DNA of 41,269 nucleotides from Streptomyces nanshensis (GCF_001751255.1 NZ_LJGW01000271.1:3491-44759), one strand, 5' to 3'. Shown: positions 14,635-25,612, counted from the first letter of the stretch. Notes: generated by a model from the letters alone, not told the origin. Numbers and translations are program-made.

Positions 14635-16593
14635 GTGGCCGTGACCAGGAACGACGACGACCAGGGCGCGGCCCTGCCGGTGGCGCGGGTGGCGGCGCTG
14701 CTGGACGCCGCGGTCGCCGAGGACGAGGACGCAGCCGCCACCGCGTACGAGGAGCTGAAGGCCCGGCTGCCGCCGGAGGAGGCCGCCGATCTGGCGAACC
14801 GGGTCCGCAACCTCCGCTCGGTGCTGACGCGTTGGCGCCGCCGCGGCCAGGAGCTCTCGGCCCTGTTCTCCAGCGCGCGGGAGCTCGCGGAGCTGCGCGA
14901 CACCGACGCGCTGCTGCACCGCCTCGTCGAACGCGCCCACGACCTGATGGGCACCGACGTCACCTATCTCTCCGAACTCCACGAGGACAGCGACGAGTTG
15001 CGGGTGCGCTCGACGCTGGGCACGGTGGCCGAGTCGTTCCGCGCGCTGCGCGTACCGCCCGGCATGGGCCTCGCCAGCAAGGTCGTACGCACCCGCAGCG
15101 CGCAGTGGACGTCGGTCTACCAGGCCAACCGTTCGATCCCGCACGAGGCCGGGATCGACGCGGCCGTGGCGGCGGAGGGGCTGGTCGCCCTGCTCGGGGT
15201 GCCCCTCGTGGCGGGAGACCGCGTCCTGGGCGTGCTGTTCGCGGCCGACCGCAGCGAGCACGAGTTCGTGCCCGAGGAGATCGCGCTGCTGAGCGCGTTC
15301 GCCGACCACGCGGCGGTGGTGCTGCAGACCGCGCGGCTGCTGGAGCAGGCGAACGTCGCGGCGCAGGAGGCCGAGCGGGCCACCTGCGTACTGGAGGGCC
15401 ATGTCACGGCGATGGAACGCGCCAGCGCCGTCCACGAGGATCTGACGGCCGTCGTGCTGCGGGGCGGCAGCGCCGGCGAGGTGGCCGGGACGCTGGGTAC
15501 GTCGCTGGGCCGGCCCGTGACGATCCTCGACGGCGAACTCACGCCCGTGGCAAGGGAACCGGGCAGCGGCGGCGTGCACTACTCCGCGCCGGACGGCACG
15601 CTGCTCGCCGCCGTACGGGACGCGGTCGAGGCCGGGCGGCGGTCCGGGCGGTGCGTCTTCGTCGAGGGCGGCGCACCGCTGCCGGAGGTCGCGGTCGCGG
15701 TGGTGGCCGCGGAGACCCTGCTGGGCGCGGTGCTCGTCGGATACGGCGACCTCGAACTGCGCGAGGTCGACCAGCGCACCATCGAGCGCGCGGCGCAGAT
15801 CATCGCGCTGGTGGCCGTAAAGCAGGAGGCGGTCGCCGCGGCGGAGGACCGCGTCCGCGGTGAGCTGGTCTCGGACATACTGCGCGGCGACGCCTCGCGC
15901 CGGCGGGAGTTGCTGCTGCGGGCACGGGCCCGCGAAGTGCGCCTGGAGGAGCTGCGGTCGGTGGTCGCCGTGAGCGTCGCCGCCGAGCGGCGCAGATCCG
16001 CCTCGGAGGCGCTGCGGCGCGCGGTCCCCGGCGGTCTGGTCGGCGAACGCGACGGCGTGCTCGCCCTCCTCAGCCCCTGCCGGGACCCGATGACGGCCGC
16101 GCAGGAGGCGTGGCACGCGGTGCGCGGCGTCCAGCAGGAACCGGTGCTGGCCGTCGCCGGTCCCCCTGCCCGCTCCTCGCCGGAGGCGCTGGGACGGTGC
16201 TTCGACTCCGCGCAGCGCTGCGTACGACTGCTGAAGAGCCTGGACACGGCGGACGGGACCGTGGACGCGCAGCACTACGAGCCGTACATGGCGATGTTCG
16301 GCACCGGCGGCGCGGAGTTGGCCGGCTTCATCGAGTCGACGCTCGGTCCGGTGCTGCGCTGGGACGAGAAGCACGGGACGCAGCTCTTCGAGACGTTGCA
16401 CGCGTTCGCCGACTCCTACGCGAGCCCGAGCCGCACGGCCCGCGCCCTGCACGTCCACATCAACACCGTCACACAGCGGCTGGAGCGCGTCAGCGTGCTG
16501 CTCGGCGCCGAATGGCGCGCTCCGGAGCCGCTGTTCCGGGTCTCGGTGGCCGCCCGGCTGCATGCGCTCTCGCGGCGTGTGACGGCGGGATGA
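14635..16593 (+). CDS. GAF-domain PucR/CdaR-family transcriptional regulator
   Basis: A 652-aa regulator. A GAF sensor domain covers about residues 75-240 (from ARELAELRDTDALLHRLVER to DHAAVVLQTARLL). A middle CdaR-like region leads to the C-terminal PucR helix-turn-helix, seen in LFETLHAFADSYASPSRTA and LHVHINTVTQRLERV (about 585-625). Such proteins usually activate a neighbouring catabolic operon in response to a small molecule. The GTG at 14635 follows GAAAGG by six bases; a longer frame from 14542 would start inside a DNA repeat and encode an implausible Thr/Cys-rich lead. It is followed by the HMG-CoA operon on the same strand, its likely target. Confidence 0.93.
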   Translation: MAVTRNDDDQGAALPVARVAALLDAAVAEDEDAAATAYEELKARLPPEEAADLANRVRNLRSVLTRWRRRGQELSALFSSARELAELRDTDALLHRLVERAHDLMGTDVTYLSELHEDSDELRVRSTLGTVAESFRALRVPPGMGLASKVVRTRSAQWTSVYQANRSIPHEAGIDAAVAAEGLVALLGVPLVAGDRVLGVLFAADRSEHEFVPEEIALLSAFADHAAVVLQTARLLEQANVAAQEAERATCVLEGHVTAMERASAVHEDLTAVVLRGGSAGEVAGTLGTSLGRPVTILDGELTPVAREPGSGGVHYSAPDGTLLAAVRDAVEAGRRSGRCVFVEGGAPLPEVAVAVVAAETLLGAVLVGYGDLELREVDQRTIERAAQIIALVAVKQEAVAAAEDRVRGELVSDILRGDASRRRELLLRARAREVRLEELRSVVAVSVAAERRRSASEALRRAVPGGLVGERDGVLALLSPCRDPMTAAQEAWHAVRGVQQEPVLAVAGPPARSSPEALGRCFDSAQRCVRLLKSLDTADGTVDAQHYEPYMAMFGTGGAELAGFIESTLGPVLRWDEKHGTQLFETLHAFADSYASPSRTARALHVHINTVTQRLERVSVLLGAEWRAPEPLFRVSVAARLHALSRRVTAG

Positions 16594-16929
16594 GCCGGGA
16601 CGAGCCCGGGATGAGCACCGTCGCGGGCGGGCGCGGCCCGGGTGGGCACGCCCCGGGAGAGCGGGTGCGCTCCGTACGGCGTGATCCGCCGCAGCGCTCT
16701 GAGCTGAGGGTTCCGCGCACGGTGCGACGCGGATCACACGCGCCGGGGCCGCGAAGTATGTGTGAATCAACCGTGTCGTCCCCGTCGGCCGCTCCCTAGC
16801 GTTACTGCCGTCCGAAGACGACGGACGACGACGGACGACGACGGCGGTCGCCGGGACACTCCCCCTCCGCGCCGCCGCAGACGCCGCACAGCCCCGGGAA
16901 CGCGCCCGGGACGACGCCGGGAGGTATGC
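16594..16929 (+). promoter_or_regulatory. Intergenic region with candidate promoter of the HMG-CoA operon
   Basis: This 336-base stretch holds no convincing gene. The best promoter candidate is TAGCGT (16797-16802) as a -10, with a weak TGTCGT (16774-16779) 17 bases upstream. A GC-rich patch at 16636-16665 with two CCCGGG blocks could fold and end the PucR transcript. A 10-bp tandem repeat ACGGACGACG lies at 16821-16840, in the leader. GGGAGG ends six bases before the GTG at 16930. PucR binding is expected in this gap but no palindrome stands out. Confidence 0.35.
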
Positions 16930-18204
<1,275 letters not shown>

Positions 18205-18275
18205 ACGGCACGGGCCGCACGGGCCGCACCGGCGCCACGGAACCACCGCACCACACGTCAAAGGAGACGCGGACC

Positions 18276-20330
18276 ATGACACTTCACGTGGGCATCGACG
18301 TGGGGGGCACGTTCACCGACGCCGTCGCCGTGCACGACGGGCGCGCCCTGCGCGGCAAGGCCTTCTCCACCCCGGACGTCACGACGGGCATCCTCGACGC
18401 GCTCGCCGTGCTGGAGGAGCGGCTCGGCACGCCCGACGGCGGCTTCTACCCGCAGATCGACCGCTTCGTGCTGGGCAACACCATCGTCACCAACGCCGTC
18501 GACGAGCAGAAGTACTCGGCCGTCGGCCTGCTGACCACGCAGGGCTTCCGGGACACGCTGCGCATCGCACGCTCGGCGCGCGACGACGAACGCGACCCGC
18601 ACAAGATGGCTCCGCCGCCGGAGATCGTCCGCCGCAGCCGCATCGTCGAGGTGCCCGAACGCATCGACGCGCACGGCGAGATCCTGCTGCCGCTGGACCC
18701 GCAGGCCCTGGCCGGCGCCGTCGAGAAGGTCCTCGCCGAGGGGGCGGAGTCGCTCGCGGTGTGTCTGCTGTGGTCCTTCCGCAACCCCCAGCACGAGCAG
18801 GAGATCGGCAAGTATCTGGAGACGCACCACCCGGATCTGCCGTACACGCTGTCGAGTTCGCTGACGCCGGTCTACCGCGAGTACGAGCGGATGGTCACCA
18901 CGACCCTGGACGCCGCCGTCAAGCCGATCGTGGCGCAGCACTTCGGCCATCTCGCCGCGGAGCTGGCCGGACGGGGCCTGCGTACGCGGGTGCAGATCAT
19001 GCAGGTGCACGGCGGCTTCCTCTCCGCGGAGGAGACCGGCAAGGCGCCCATCGCGATGTTCAACTCCGGCCCCGTGGGCGGTGTGACGGGTGCGCGGCTG
19101 CTCGGTCAGCGCCTGGGGCGGCACCGGGTGCTCACCGCCGACATGGGCGGTACGAGCCTGGACGCGGCGGCGATCGTCGACGACGAGTTCCGCGTGCTGC
19201 CGCGGGCCGAGATCGGCGGTCTGCCGACGAGCCTGACCGCCGTGGACATCGAGACGATCGGGGCGGGCGGCGGCAGCCTGGCCTGGATCGACGGCCGCGG
19301 CGTGATGCGCGTCGGCCCGCAGAGCGCCGGTTCGGTGCCGGGGCCGGCCTGCTACGGCAAGGGCGGCGAGCGTCCCGCCGTCACCGACGCCGCCCTGGTG
19401 ATGGGCCTGCTCAACCCCGGCTACTACCTGGGCGGCACCGTGGATCTGTACGAGGACGCGGCGCGGGACGCGGTACGGCGGCATCTCGCCGAGCCGCTGG
19501 GCCTGTCGGCGGACGCCGCCGCGCACGGCGTCTACCGGCTCGCCGTGTCGCAGATGGCGAACGCCGTACGGAAGATCACCGTCAACAGGGGCCATGATCC
19601 ACGGGAGTTCACCCTCGTGGGGTTCGGCGGCGCGTGCGGGCTGTTCGCGGCGGCCATCGCCGCGGAGATCGGCGTCGGCGAGGTCGTCGTCCCGCGCAAC
19701 GCGGCCGTCTTCTCCGCGTACGGCCTGATGCACGCCGACTCGGTCTTCTCCGCCGTGCAGACCACGCCGTGGACGTTCGGGGAGCCCGCCGCGGATCTGG
19801 AGAAGGAGTTCTCGGCCCTCCAGGCCCGCGCCCAGGAGTGGTTCGCGTCCGAGGGCATCCCGGAGGAGCGGCGCGAGCTGTACCGCGAGGCGGACATGAA
19901 GTTCATGGGCCAGATCTTCGAGGTCACCACGCGGCTGCCCGGCAAGAGCTTCGGCGAGGAGGACAAGGACCTGCTGCGGCAGCGCTTCATCGAGGACTAC
20001 GAGGCGGAGTTCGGCAGCGGCACCGCCTGGACCGAGGCCGAGGTCCTGCTGGTCAACTCCCGCGTCAAGGCGATCGGCCGTACCGACGCACAGCAGATCA
20101 CCGGCGACCCGGGCGACGGCGAGCAGTACGCCGCCGGCTCCCGGGAGTGCGTCGACCCCGTCACCGGGCGGCGCCGCACCGTCGAGGTGCACCGCGGATT
20201 CGGCGCCCTGGGCCGGGCCCAGGGTCCCTGTCTGCTGGAAGAGCCCGACACCACCGTGTACGTACCGGACGGTGCGGTCGTGGAGCTGGCCGACGGAGGC
20301 CACTTCGCGATCCGTCTGAACGGTGCGTGA
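18276..20330 (+). CDS. Hydantoinase/oxoprolinase-type ATP-dependent subunit A (HyuA-like)
   Basis: A 684-aa actin-fold ATPase of the hydantoinase A / acetone-carboxylase beta family. The N-terminus VGIDVGGTFTDAVAVHDG is the phosphate loop, NTIVTNAVDEQ follows near residue 70, and a second nucleotide motif is TADMGGTSLDAAAI, with TIGAGGGSLAWID and GSVPGPACYGKGG downstream. Family members use ATP to open imide rings (hydantoins, 5-oxoproline) or to carboxylate ketones (acetone, acetophenone). The ATG at 18276 follows AAGGAG. It works with the HyuB-like product encoded 52 bases downstream. With CoA-transferase and HMG-CoA genes next to it, a carboxylase role is more likely than a hydantoinase role, but this is inference. 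Confidence 0.92.
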   Translation: MTLHVGIDVGGTFTDAVAVHDGRALRGKAFSTPDVTTGILDALAVLEERLGTPDGGFYPQIDRFVLGNTIVTNAVDEQKYSAVGLLTTQGFRDTLRIARSARDDERDPHKMAPPPEIVRRSRIVEVPERIDAHGEILLPLDPQALAGAVEKVLAEGAESLAVCLLWSFRNPQHEQEIGKYLETHHPDLPYTLSSSLTPVYREYERMVTTTLDAAVKPIVAQHFGHLAAELAGRGLRTRVQIMQVHGGFLSAEETGKAPIAMFNSGPVGGVTGARLLGQRLGRHRVLTADMGGTSLDAAAIVDDEFRVLPRAEIGGLPTSLTAVDIETIGAGGGSLAWIDGRGVMRVGPQSAGSVPGPACYGKGGERPAVTDAALVMGLLNPGYYLGGTVDLYEDAARDAVRRHLAEPLGLSADAAAHGVYRLAVSQMANAVRKITVNRGHDPREFTLVGFGGACGLFAAAIAAEIGVGEVVVPRNAAVFSAYGLMHADSVFSAVQTTPWTFGEPAADLEKEFSALQARAQEWFASEGIPEERRELYREADMKFMGQIFEVTTRLPGKSFGEEDKDLLRQRFIEDYEAEFGSGTAWTEAEVLLVNSRVKAIGRTDAQQITGDPGDGEQYAAGSRECVDPVTGRRRTVEVHRGFGALGRAQGPCLLEEPDTTVYVPDGAVVELADGGHFAIRLNGA

Positions 20331-20382
20331 GCCGATGCGGTCCCGGATCGCGGGTCCGCCCGTTCCCCGAGCGGAGACACCG

Positions 20383-22566
20383 ATGAGCACGAACTCCACC
20401 TACGTTCCGGAAGGCTATGACGCGGTCACCCTCGAAGTGATCCGGATGCGCCTGGACTCGATCGTCGAGGAGATGGGCAGCGCGATGATCCGGTCCTCCG
20501 GGTCACCGGTGATCACCGAGTCCGGCGACTTCAACACGGCGCTGTTCGACCCCGTGGGGAAGATCTACTCCTACTCGGACTTCGTCCAGTTCCACATCGG
20601 CTCCGGAAGCGTCGCGGTGCAGAACCTCGTCGCGGAGATCGAGGGCGAACCGCTGCACCCCGGGGACGCGTTCATCTGCAACGACCCGCACACCGCCGGC
20701 TCGGCGCACCCGCCGGACACCAACGTCATCTCGCCGGTCTTCCACGGCGACGAACTCCTCGGCTGGGCCCAGTCGCAGGCACATCTCGTGGACGTCGGCG
20801 GCATGACGCCGGGAGGCTTCGCCCCGGGCGCGTACGACTGCTTCAGCGAGGCGCTGCGGCTGCCCCCGGGCGTGAAGGTCTTCGAGCGGGGCCGGCCCGT
20901 GGAGTGGGTGCGGCGCGTCCTGCTGAACAACGTCCGAGTCCCCACGCTGTTCTGGAACGACGTGCGCAGCCTGGTGGCGAGCAACAACACGGGCATCCGC
21001 CGGCTGTGCGCCACCGTCGAGGAGTTCGGCCTCGACGCCTTCCGCGACTACACGAGGGTCAACTTCGAGATCGCGGAACGCGTGGTCCGCGAGCGGATCG
21101 CCCTCCTCGCCGACGGCGTCTACGAGGCGGACGAGTGGACGGAGCACAACGGGCACGTCAACGAGCTGTACCGCGTGCACTGCACGATGACGAAGGCCGG
21201 CGAGCAGATCACGCTGGACTTCACCGGGTCCAGCCCGCAGACCGACGGCTTCGTGAACCTCAGCTACGGCACGCTCGTGGGCAGCGTGGCCAGCGCGCTG
21301 GTGCCCATTCTGGCGTGGGACGTGCCGTTCAACGAGGGCGTGATGGCGGCCTGCGACGTGATCGCCGAGAGCGGCTCCCTCGTCAACCCCGTACCGCCCG
21401 CGCCCATCAGCAACGGGCATCTCACCACCGGCGCCCGGGTCAGCCGGCTGGTGACCAAGCTGCTCAACGAGGCGGCGCGTGCCAGCCGCGACGCGGTCAT
21501 CCGCGCACGCTCGCAGGGCGTGTGGGCCGACTCCTGGACCGGGGGCATCTCCGCGGGCACCCGCGACGACGGCGAGTACTTCGTGCTGTTCAACATGGAC
21601 GGCGGCGGCATGGGCACCGGCGCGCAGCCCGTCGCCGACGGCCTGGACTGCGGCGGCATGATGACCCAGGTCAACAACGCCCTGCCGGACGTCGAGATGA
21701 ACGAGATGCTCTACCCGGTGCTCTATCTGTGGAAGCGGCTGAACACCGCCAGCGCGGGCCACGGCGCCCATCGCGGCGGCCAGGGCCACGAGTTCGCATG
21801 GCGGCTCTACGGCGCCCCGGAGGTCACCCAGACCGTCTTCGCGCCGACCGCGCAGGTGGTCGCCGACGGCTTCGGCGGCGGTTACCCCGGCGGCGGCAGC
21901 GGGCACGCCGTATGGCGCGGCACCGACGCCGCCGAACTGTTCGCCCGCGGGACCGTGCCGACCGACGCCACGCTGACGGCGGCCCGACGGGAGCTGCTGG
22001 AGATCAACCAGCAGGATGTGACGGTCGGTTCGGACGACGTGTTCGTGCAGTGGGTCGCCGGAGGCGGCGGCTACGGGGACCCGCTGCTGCGCGATCCGGA
22101 ACTGGTCGCACGGGACGTGGCCGACGGCTACGTCACCGCGGAGGTCGCCGCGCACGTCTACGGAGTGGTGCTGAACGGCGACGGCGACGGGGCCGGCGGT
22201 GCCGACGCGGAGGCGACGCTGCGCCGGCGTACGGAGATACGCGCGGAACGCCTCGGCGGACCGCCGCCCGCACACCCCGTAGCACCGGACGCCGCCCCGG
22301 ACAGCTCCGCACCCCGCCGCGACGGCGACGGCTGGTACTGCCCGGCGAGCGGCGCCCGGCTGAGCACCGGCGAGGACTGGCGGGCGGACGTACTCACCCG
22401 TACCGGCGCCGCCGCGGAGCGCCTCGCCGGCCTCGGCGTCCGGGTACGGCCACGGGAGAGCGAACCGGCCGTCCTCCTGGAGGAGTTGATCAGCCCGGCC
22501 TGCGGCACCCTGCTGGAGACCCGCATCCGGGTCGCACCGCGCGGAGGGGAGGACGCCACGCCATGA
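20383..22566 (+). CDS. Hydantoinase/acetone-carboxylase-type subunit B (HyuB-like) with C-terminal extension
   Basis: A 727-aa hydantoinase B family protein, the catalytic partner of the A subunit. Typical are DAVTLEVIRMRLDSIVEEMG, GDAFICNDPHTAGSAHPPD and AQAHLVDVGG-like AHLVDVGGMTPGG. Near residue 650 a C-terminal piece of about 80 aa reads like the small third subunit of acetone/acetophenone carboxylases: WYCPASGARL (Cys653) and ISPACGTLLE (Cys707). In that subunit the knuckle is CPxCG; here each knuckle keeps one cysteine only, so zinc binding is doubtful. The fused subunit favours a carboxylase over an oxoprolinase. The ATG at 20383 follows GGAGACACC. The stop overlaps the CaiB-type gene as ATGA. 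Confidence 0.9.
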   Translation: MSTNSTYVPEGYDAVTLEVIRMRLDSIVEEMGSAMIRSSGSPVITESGDFNTALFDPVGKIYSYSDFVQFHIGSGSVAVQNLVAEIEGEPLHPGDAFICNDPHTAGSAHPPDTNVISPVFHGDELLGWAQSQAHLVDVGGMTPGGFAPGAYDCFSEALRLPPGVKVFERGRPVEWVRRVLLNNVRVPTLFWNDVRSLVASNNTGIRRLCATVEEFGLDAFRDYTRVNFEIAERVVRERIALLADGVYEADEWTEHNGHVNELYRVHCTMTKAGEQITLDFTGSSPQTDGFVNLSYGTLVGSVASALVPILAWDVPFNEGVMAACDVIAESGSLVNPVPPAPISNGHLTTGARVSRLVTKLLNEAARASRDAVIRARSQGVWADSWTGGISAGTRDDGEYFVLFNMDGGGMGTGAQPVADGLDCGGMMTQVNNALPDVEMNEMLYPVLYLWKRLNTASAGHGAHRGGQGHEFAWRLYGAPEVTQTVFAPTAQVVADGFGGGYPGGGSGHAVWRGTDAAELFARGTVPTDATLTAARRELLEINQQDVTVGSDDVFVQWVAGGGGYGDPLLRDPELVARDVADGYVTAEVAAHVYGVVLNGDGDGAGGADAEATLRRRTEIRAERLGGPPPAHPVAPDAAPDSSAPRRDGDGWYCPASGARLSTGEDWRADVLTRTGAAAERLAGLGVRVRPRESEPAVLLEELISPACGTLLETRIRVAPRGGEDATP

Positions 22567-23810
22567 CCGCACTCCCCGAGTCCGCACCCGACGAAGGCGC
22601 CCCGCGGGGCCCGCTCGCCGGAGTGGTCGTCCTCGACATCACACGCGTCGTGGCGGGACCGTTCTGCTCGATGATCCTGGCCGACCTGGGCGCGACCGTC
22701 GTCAAGGTCGAGCGGCCCTCGGAGCCCGACTACGCACGGGACTTCCCGCCGTTCCTGGAGGCGTCCGACGGCGAGCGGTTCAGCGCCTTCTTCGCCCAGT
22801 ACAACCGCAACAAGCTCGGACTCACCCTCGATCTGGCCGCGCCCGAGGGGAAGGACGTGCTCAAGCGGCTCGCCGCGCGTGCGGACGTGCTCGTGGAGAA
22901 CTTCCGACCGGGCACGATGGACAGACTCGGCCTGGGGCACGCGGAGTTGCGCAAGGCCAACCCGCGGCTCGTCTACACGGCGATCTCCGGCTTCGGGCAG
23001 ACCGGGCCCTACCGGCGGCGTCCCGCGTTCGACAACAGCGCGCAGGCCGCGGGCGGACTGTGGTCGATGAACGGCTACCCGGACCGGCCGCCGGCGCGGG
23101 TCGGCACGATCATCGGCGATCTGGCCGCCACCATGTACGCGGTGATCGGGACCCTGGCCGCGCTCCGGCACGCCGAACACACCGGCGAGGGCCAGCTCGT
23201 CGACGTCGCCCAGCAGGACTCCGTGCTGTCCCTCACCGAGAACGCCGTCGTCTCCTACACCGTGGACGGAAAGACGGCCGGACCGCTCGGCAACGCCCAC
23301 CCCTTCGTGCGGCCCTACGAGCTGTATCCCTGCAAGGACGGCTATGTCTTCTTCGGCGGCTACACCGACAAGTTCTGGCGCCTGACCTGCGCCCTGTTCG
23401 GCGAGCCCGGCCTCGCCGACGACCCCGAGACCGACACGATGGCCAAGCGCTTCGACCCGGACGTCTACGAACGCCGCGTCCGGCCGCTGCTGCACCGGTG
23501 GATGGCCGACCGTACGCGGGCCGAACTGGAGGAACTGGCCGGCGACACGATCCCGTTGACCGCGATCAAGGACATCGGCGAGGTCGTGAGCGACCCGCAC
23601 ATCAAGGAGCGCGACATGATCGTCGACGTCGAGTACCCGGACTTCGGCCGGCTGGAGATGTTCGGGCAGCCGATACACCTCGACGTCACGCCCGCACGGC
23701 CGCGGGGCCTCGCGCCACGGGCCGGCGAGCACACCGACGTGCTGCTGCGGGGTCTGGCCGGACTGTCCGACGACGAGATCACCGCCCTGCGCGCGTCCGG
23801 AGTGGTGTGA
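22563..23810 (+). CDS. CaiB/BaiF family CoA transferase
   Basis: A 415-aa class III CoA transferase. It begins with PLAGVVVLDITRVVAGPFCS, followed by ADLGATVVKVE and NFRPGTMDRLGL. The catalytic aspartate is Asp157 in AFDNSAQAAGG, matching Asp169 of formyl-CoA transferase. It would move CoA from a donor thioester (succinyl-CoA, acetyl-CoA or a pathway product) to a carboxylic acid. In this operon a likely acceptor is a branched C5-C6 acid such as 3-methylglutaconate or 3-hydroxy-3-methylglutarate, giving the substrate for the hydratase and lyase downstream. It overlaps the HyuB-like gene by four bases; the next gene starts directly after its stop. Confidence 0.95.
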   Translation: MTALPESAPDEGAPRGPLAGVVVLDITRVVAGPFCSMILADLGATVVKVERPSEPDYARDFPPFLEASDGERFSAFFAQYNRNKLGLTLDLAAPEGKDVLKRLAARADVLVENFRPGTMDRLGLGHAELRKANPRLVYTAISGFGQTGPYRRRPAFDNSAQAAGGLWSMNGYPDRPPARVGTIIGDLAATMYAVIGTLAALRHAEHTGEGQLVDVAQQDSVLSLTENAVVSYTVDGKTAGPLGNAHPFVRPYELYPCKDGYVFFGGYTDKFWRLTCALFGEPGLADDPETDTMAKRFDPDVYERRVRPLLHRWMADRTRAELEELAGDTIPLTAIKDIGEVVSDPHIKERDMIVDVEYPDFGRLEMFGQPIHLDVTPARPRGLAPRAGEHTDVLLRGLAGLSDDEITALRASGVV

Positions 23811-24611
23811 ATGAGCGGCATCACCCTGGAACACGAAGGGCCCGTGGCCGTCGTACGGTTCGACCGTCCCGACAAGCTCAACGCCCTGACGCTCGCCATG
23901 TACGACGAGTTGGCGGCGGCCTTCGCCGAGGTCCGCGACGACGACGCGATCGCCGCGGCCGTGCTCACCGGCAGCGGCGACCGCGCCTTCTGCGTGGGAG
24001 CGGATCTTCAGGAGTCCATCCCGGCCCTGGCGGAGGGGCGGTTCGACATCTCCCGCTGGGACGGCGCCCACCAGAAGCACACCGACCTCTTCAAGCCCGT
24101 GATCAGCGCCGTCAACGGCCTCTGTCTAGGCGGGGGTTTCGAGATCATGCTCTCCACGGATCTGCGGATCGCCGCCGAGCAGGCCGAGTTCCAGCTTCCC
24201 GAGCCGGGCGTCGGACTCGTACCGGCGGGTGGCACGCTCGTCCGGCTGACCCGTCAGATCCCGTACGCGTGGGCGATGCGGCTGATGCTGCTCGCCGAAC
24301 GCCTCACCGCTCAGGAGGCCCTGGAATACGGCCTGTTGAACGCGGTGGTGCCCGCGGAGGACGTGCTGCCCACGGCGGTGGAGTGGGGCGGACGCCTCGC
24401 GGCGCTGAGCGGGACGGCCGTCGCCACCGTCAAGGAGGCCGTGCTGCGGCTGGGCGGTCTGCCGCCGGAGGAGGCGTTCCACAGCGAAGCCCTGTACGGG
24501 CAGCGGGCGTTCGCCTCACCCGACGCCCGCGAGGGTCTGGCGGCCTTCGCCGTGCGCCGCCGTCCGGACTTCCCCTCGCGCCGCACCGCGACGGACGAGA
24601 CCGGGCACTGA
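23811..24611 (+). CDS. Enoyl-CoA hydratase/isomerase family enzyme
   Basis: A 266-aa crotonase-fold enzyme. The oxyanion-hole phrases are AFCVGADLQE (about 59-68) and NGLCLGGGFEI (102-112). Both glutamates used by hydratases are present: Glu111 and Glu131 (QLPEPGVGLVPAGG). Hydration of an enoyl-CoA is therefore the likely reaction. Placed between a CoA transferase and HMG-CoA lyase, 3-methylglutaconyl-CoA hydratase (forming HMG-CoA) is the most economical assignment, but sequence alone does not fix the substrate. The ATG at 23811 directly follows the TGA of the preceding gene, so the two are translated together. Confidence 0.93.
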   Translation: MSGITLEHEGPVAVVRFDRPDKLNALTLAMYDELAAAFAEVRDDDAIAAAVLTGSGDRAFCVGADLQESIPALAEGRFDISRWDGAHQKHTDLFKPVISAVNGLCLGGGFEIMLSTDLRIAAEQAEFQLPEPGVGLVPAGGTLVRLTRQIPYAWAMRLMLLAERLTAQEALEYGLLNAVVPAEDVLPTAVEWGGRLAALSGTAVATVKEAVLRLGGLPPEEAFHSEALYGQRAFASPDAREGLAAFAVRRRPDFPSRRTATDETGH

Positions 24612-24636
24612 GGCTGGATCCGAGATGAGGAGCGCC

Positions 24637-25587
24637 ATGGACGCCCTGCCCGCCGTCGTACCCGAGCGCGGTCTGCCCTTCTCGGTCACGGTCTACGAAG
24701 TCGGGCCCAGGGACGGCCTCCAGGCCGAGCAGGGGATCCTCGACGCCGCGACCAAGGCCGCGCTGATCGGGCGGCTGGGTGCCGCGGGACTCACCGTGAT
24801 CGAGGCCACCGCTTTCGTCTCCCCGAAGTGGATCCCCCAACTCGCGGACGCCGCCGAGGTGTTCGCGCGGCTCGACCCGGCCGCCGGCATCCGCTACCCG
24901 GTGCTGGTGCCCAATCTGCGCGGACTGGAACGGGCCGTGGCCGCCGGAGCCCGGGAGATCGCCGTGTTCGCCAGCGCCACCGAGACGTTCGCCCGCAACA
25001 ACCTCAACCGCGGCGCGCGGGACGTGCTCGCTCAACTCGCGCCCGTGCTCGCCGAAGCGGGCAGGACGGGCGTCGCCGTACGCGGCTATGTCTCCATGTG
25101 CTTCGGCGACCCCTGGGAGGGCGAGGTGCCCTTCGCCCGCGTCGTCGAGACCGTGACCTGGCTGCTGGACCACGGCTGCGGCCGCGTCTCACTCGGCGAC
25201 ACCATCGGGACCGGCACTCCGGGCCATGTCCGGGGGCTGATCGACGCCCTGGGCGCGGCGGGCGTGGAACCCTCGTCGCTGGCCGGGCACTTCCACGACA
25301 CCTACGGACAGGCGCTCGCCAATGTGCACGCGGCGCTTCAGGCGGGCGTCGCGGAGTTCGACAGCTCGGTGGGCGGGCTGGGCGGCTGCCCGTACGCCGC
25401 GTCGGCCACCGGCAACCTCGCCACCGAGGACCTGGTGTGGATGCTCCACGGACTCGGCTACGACACCGGAGTCGACCTGACCGCCCTCGTCCGTACGAGC
25501 ACATGGATCTCGGACCGGCTGCGCCGCCCCAACGCCTCCAGGGCCGCGACGGCCCTCAGCCGCCGCGCCGGTGCCGGGGCGAACTGA
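24637..25587 (+). CDS. Hydroxymethylglutaryl-CoA lyase
   Basis: A 316-aa HMG-CoA lyase, splitting HMG-CoA into acetyl-CoA and acetoacetate. The metal- and substrate-binding EVGPRDGLQ (Arg25, Asp26) opens the TIM barrel. EATAFVSPKWIPQLAD, the metal histidines in GHFHDTYGQALAN, and the catalytic loop cysteine in VGGLGGCPYA are all in place, which separates it from isopropylmalate synthases. The ATG at 24637 (behind GAGGAG) is preferred to the one at 24625; both give the same fold. It ends the operon. With HMG-CoA reductase at the other end, a complete mevalonate to acetyl-CoA plus acetoacetate route is encoded. Confidence 0.94.
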   Translation: MDALPAVVPERGLPFSVTVYEVGPRDGLQAEQGILDAATKAALIGRLGAAGLTVIEATAFVSPKWIPQLADAAEVFARLDPAAGIRYPVLVPNLRGLERAVAAGAREIAVFASATETFARNNLNRGARDVLAQLAPVLAEAGRTGVAVRGYVSMCFGDPWEGEVPFARVVETVTWLLDHGCGRVSLGDTIGTGTPGHVRGLIDALGAAGVEPSSLAGHFHDTYGQALANVHAALQAGVAEFDSSVGGLGGCPYAASATGNLATEDLVWMLHGLGYDTGVDLTALVRTSTWISDRLRRPNASRAATALSRRAGAGAN

Positions 25588-25597
25588 CCCCGTACGC

Positions 25598-25612
25598 AGG
25601 GCACTTGGCCCT
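25598..25612. terminator. Weak hairpin between convergent genes
   Basis: AGGGC and GCCCT pair around a 5-base loop (ACTTG) in the 67-base gap between the lyase gene (plus) and the aldehyde dehydrogenase gene (minus). The stem is only 5 bp, so it is a weak candidate for a shared terminator. Confidence 0.28.

Noticed and set aside
18276..22566. Plain hydantoinase or 5-oxoprolinase assignment for HyuA/HyuB
   Set aside because: Not excluded, but the CoA-ester gene context and the carboxylase-like C-terminal extension make it less likely, so only the family name is given.
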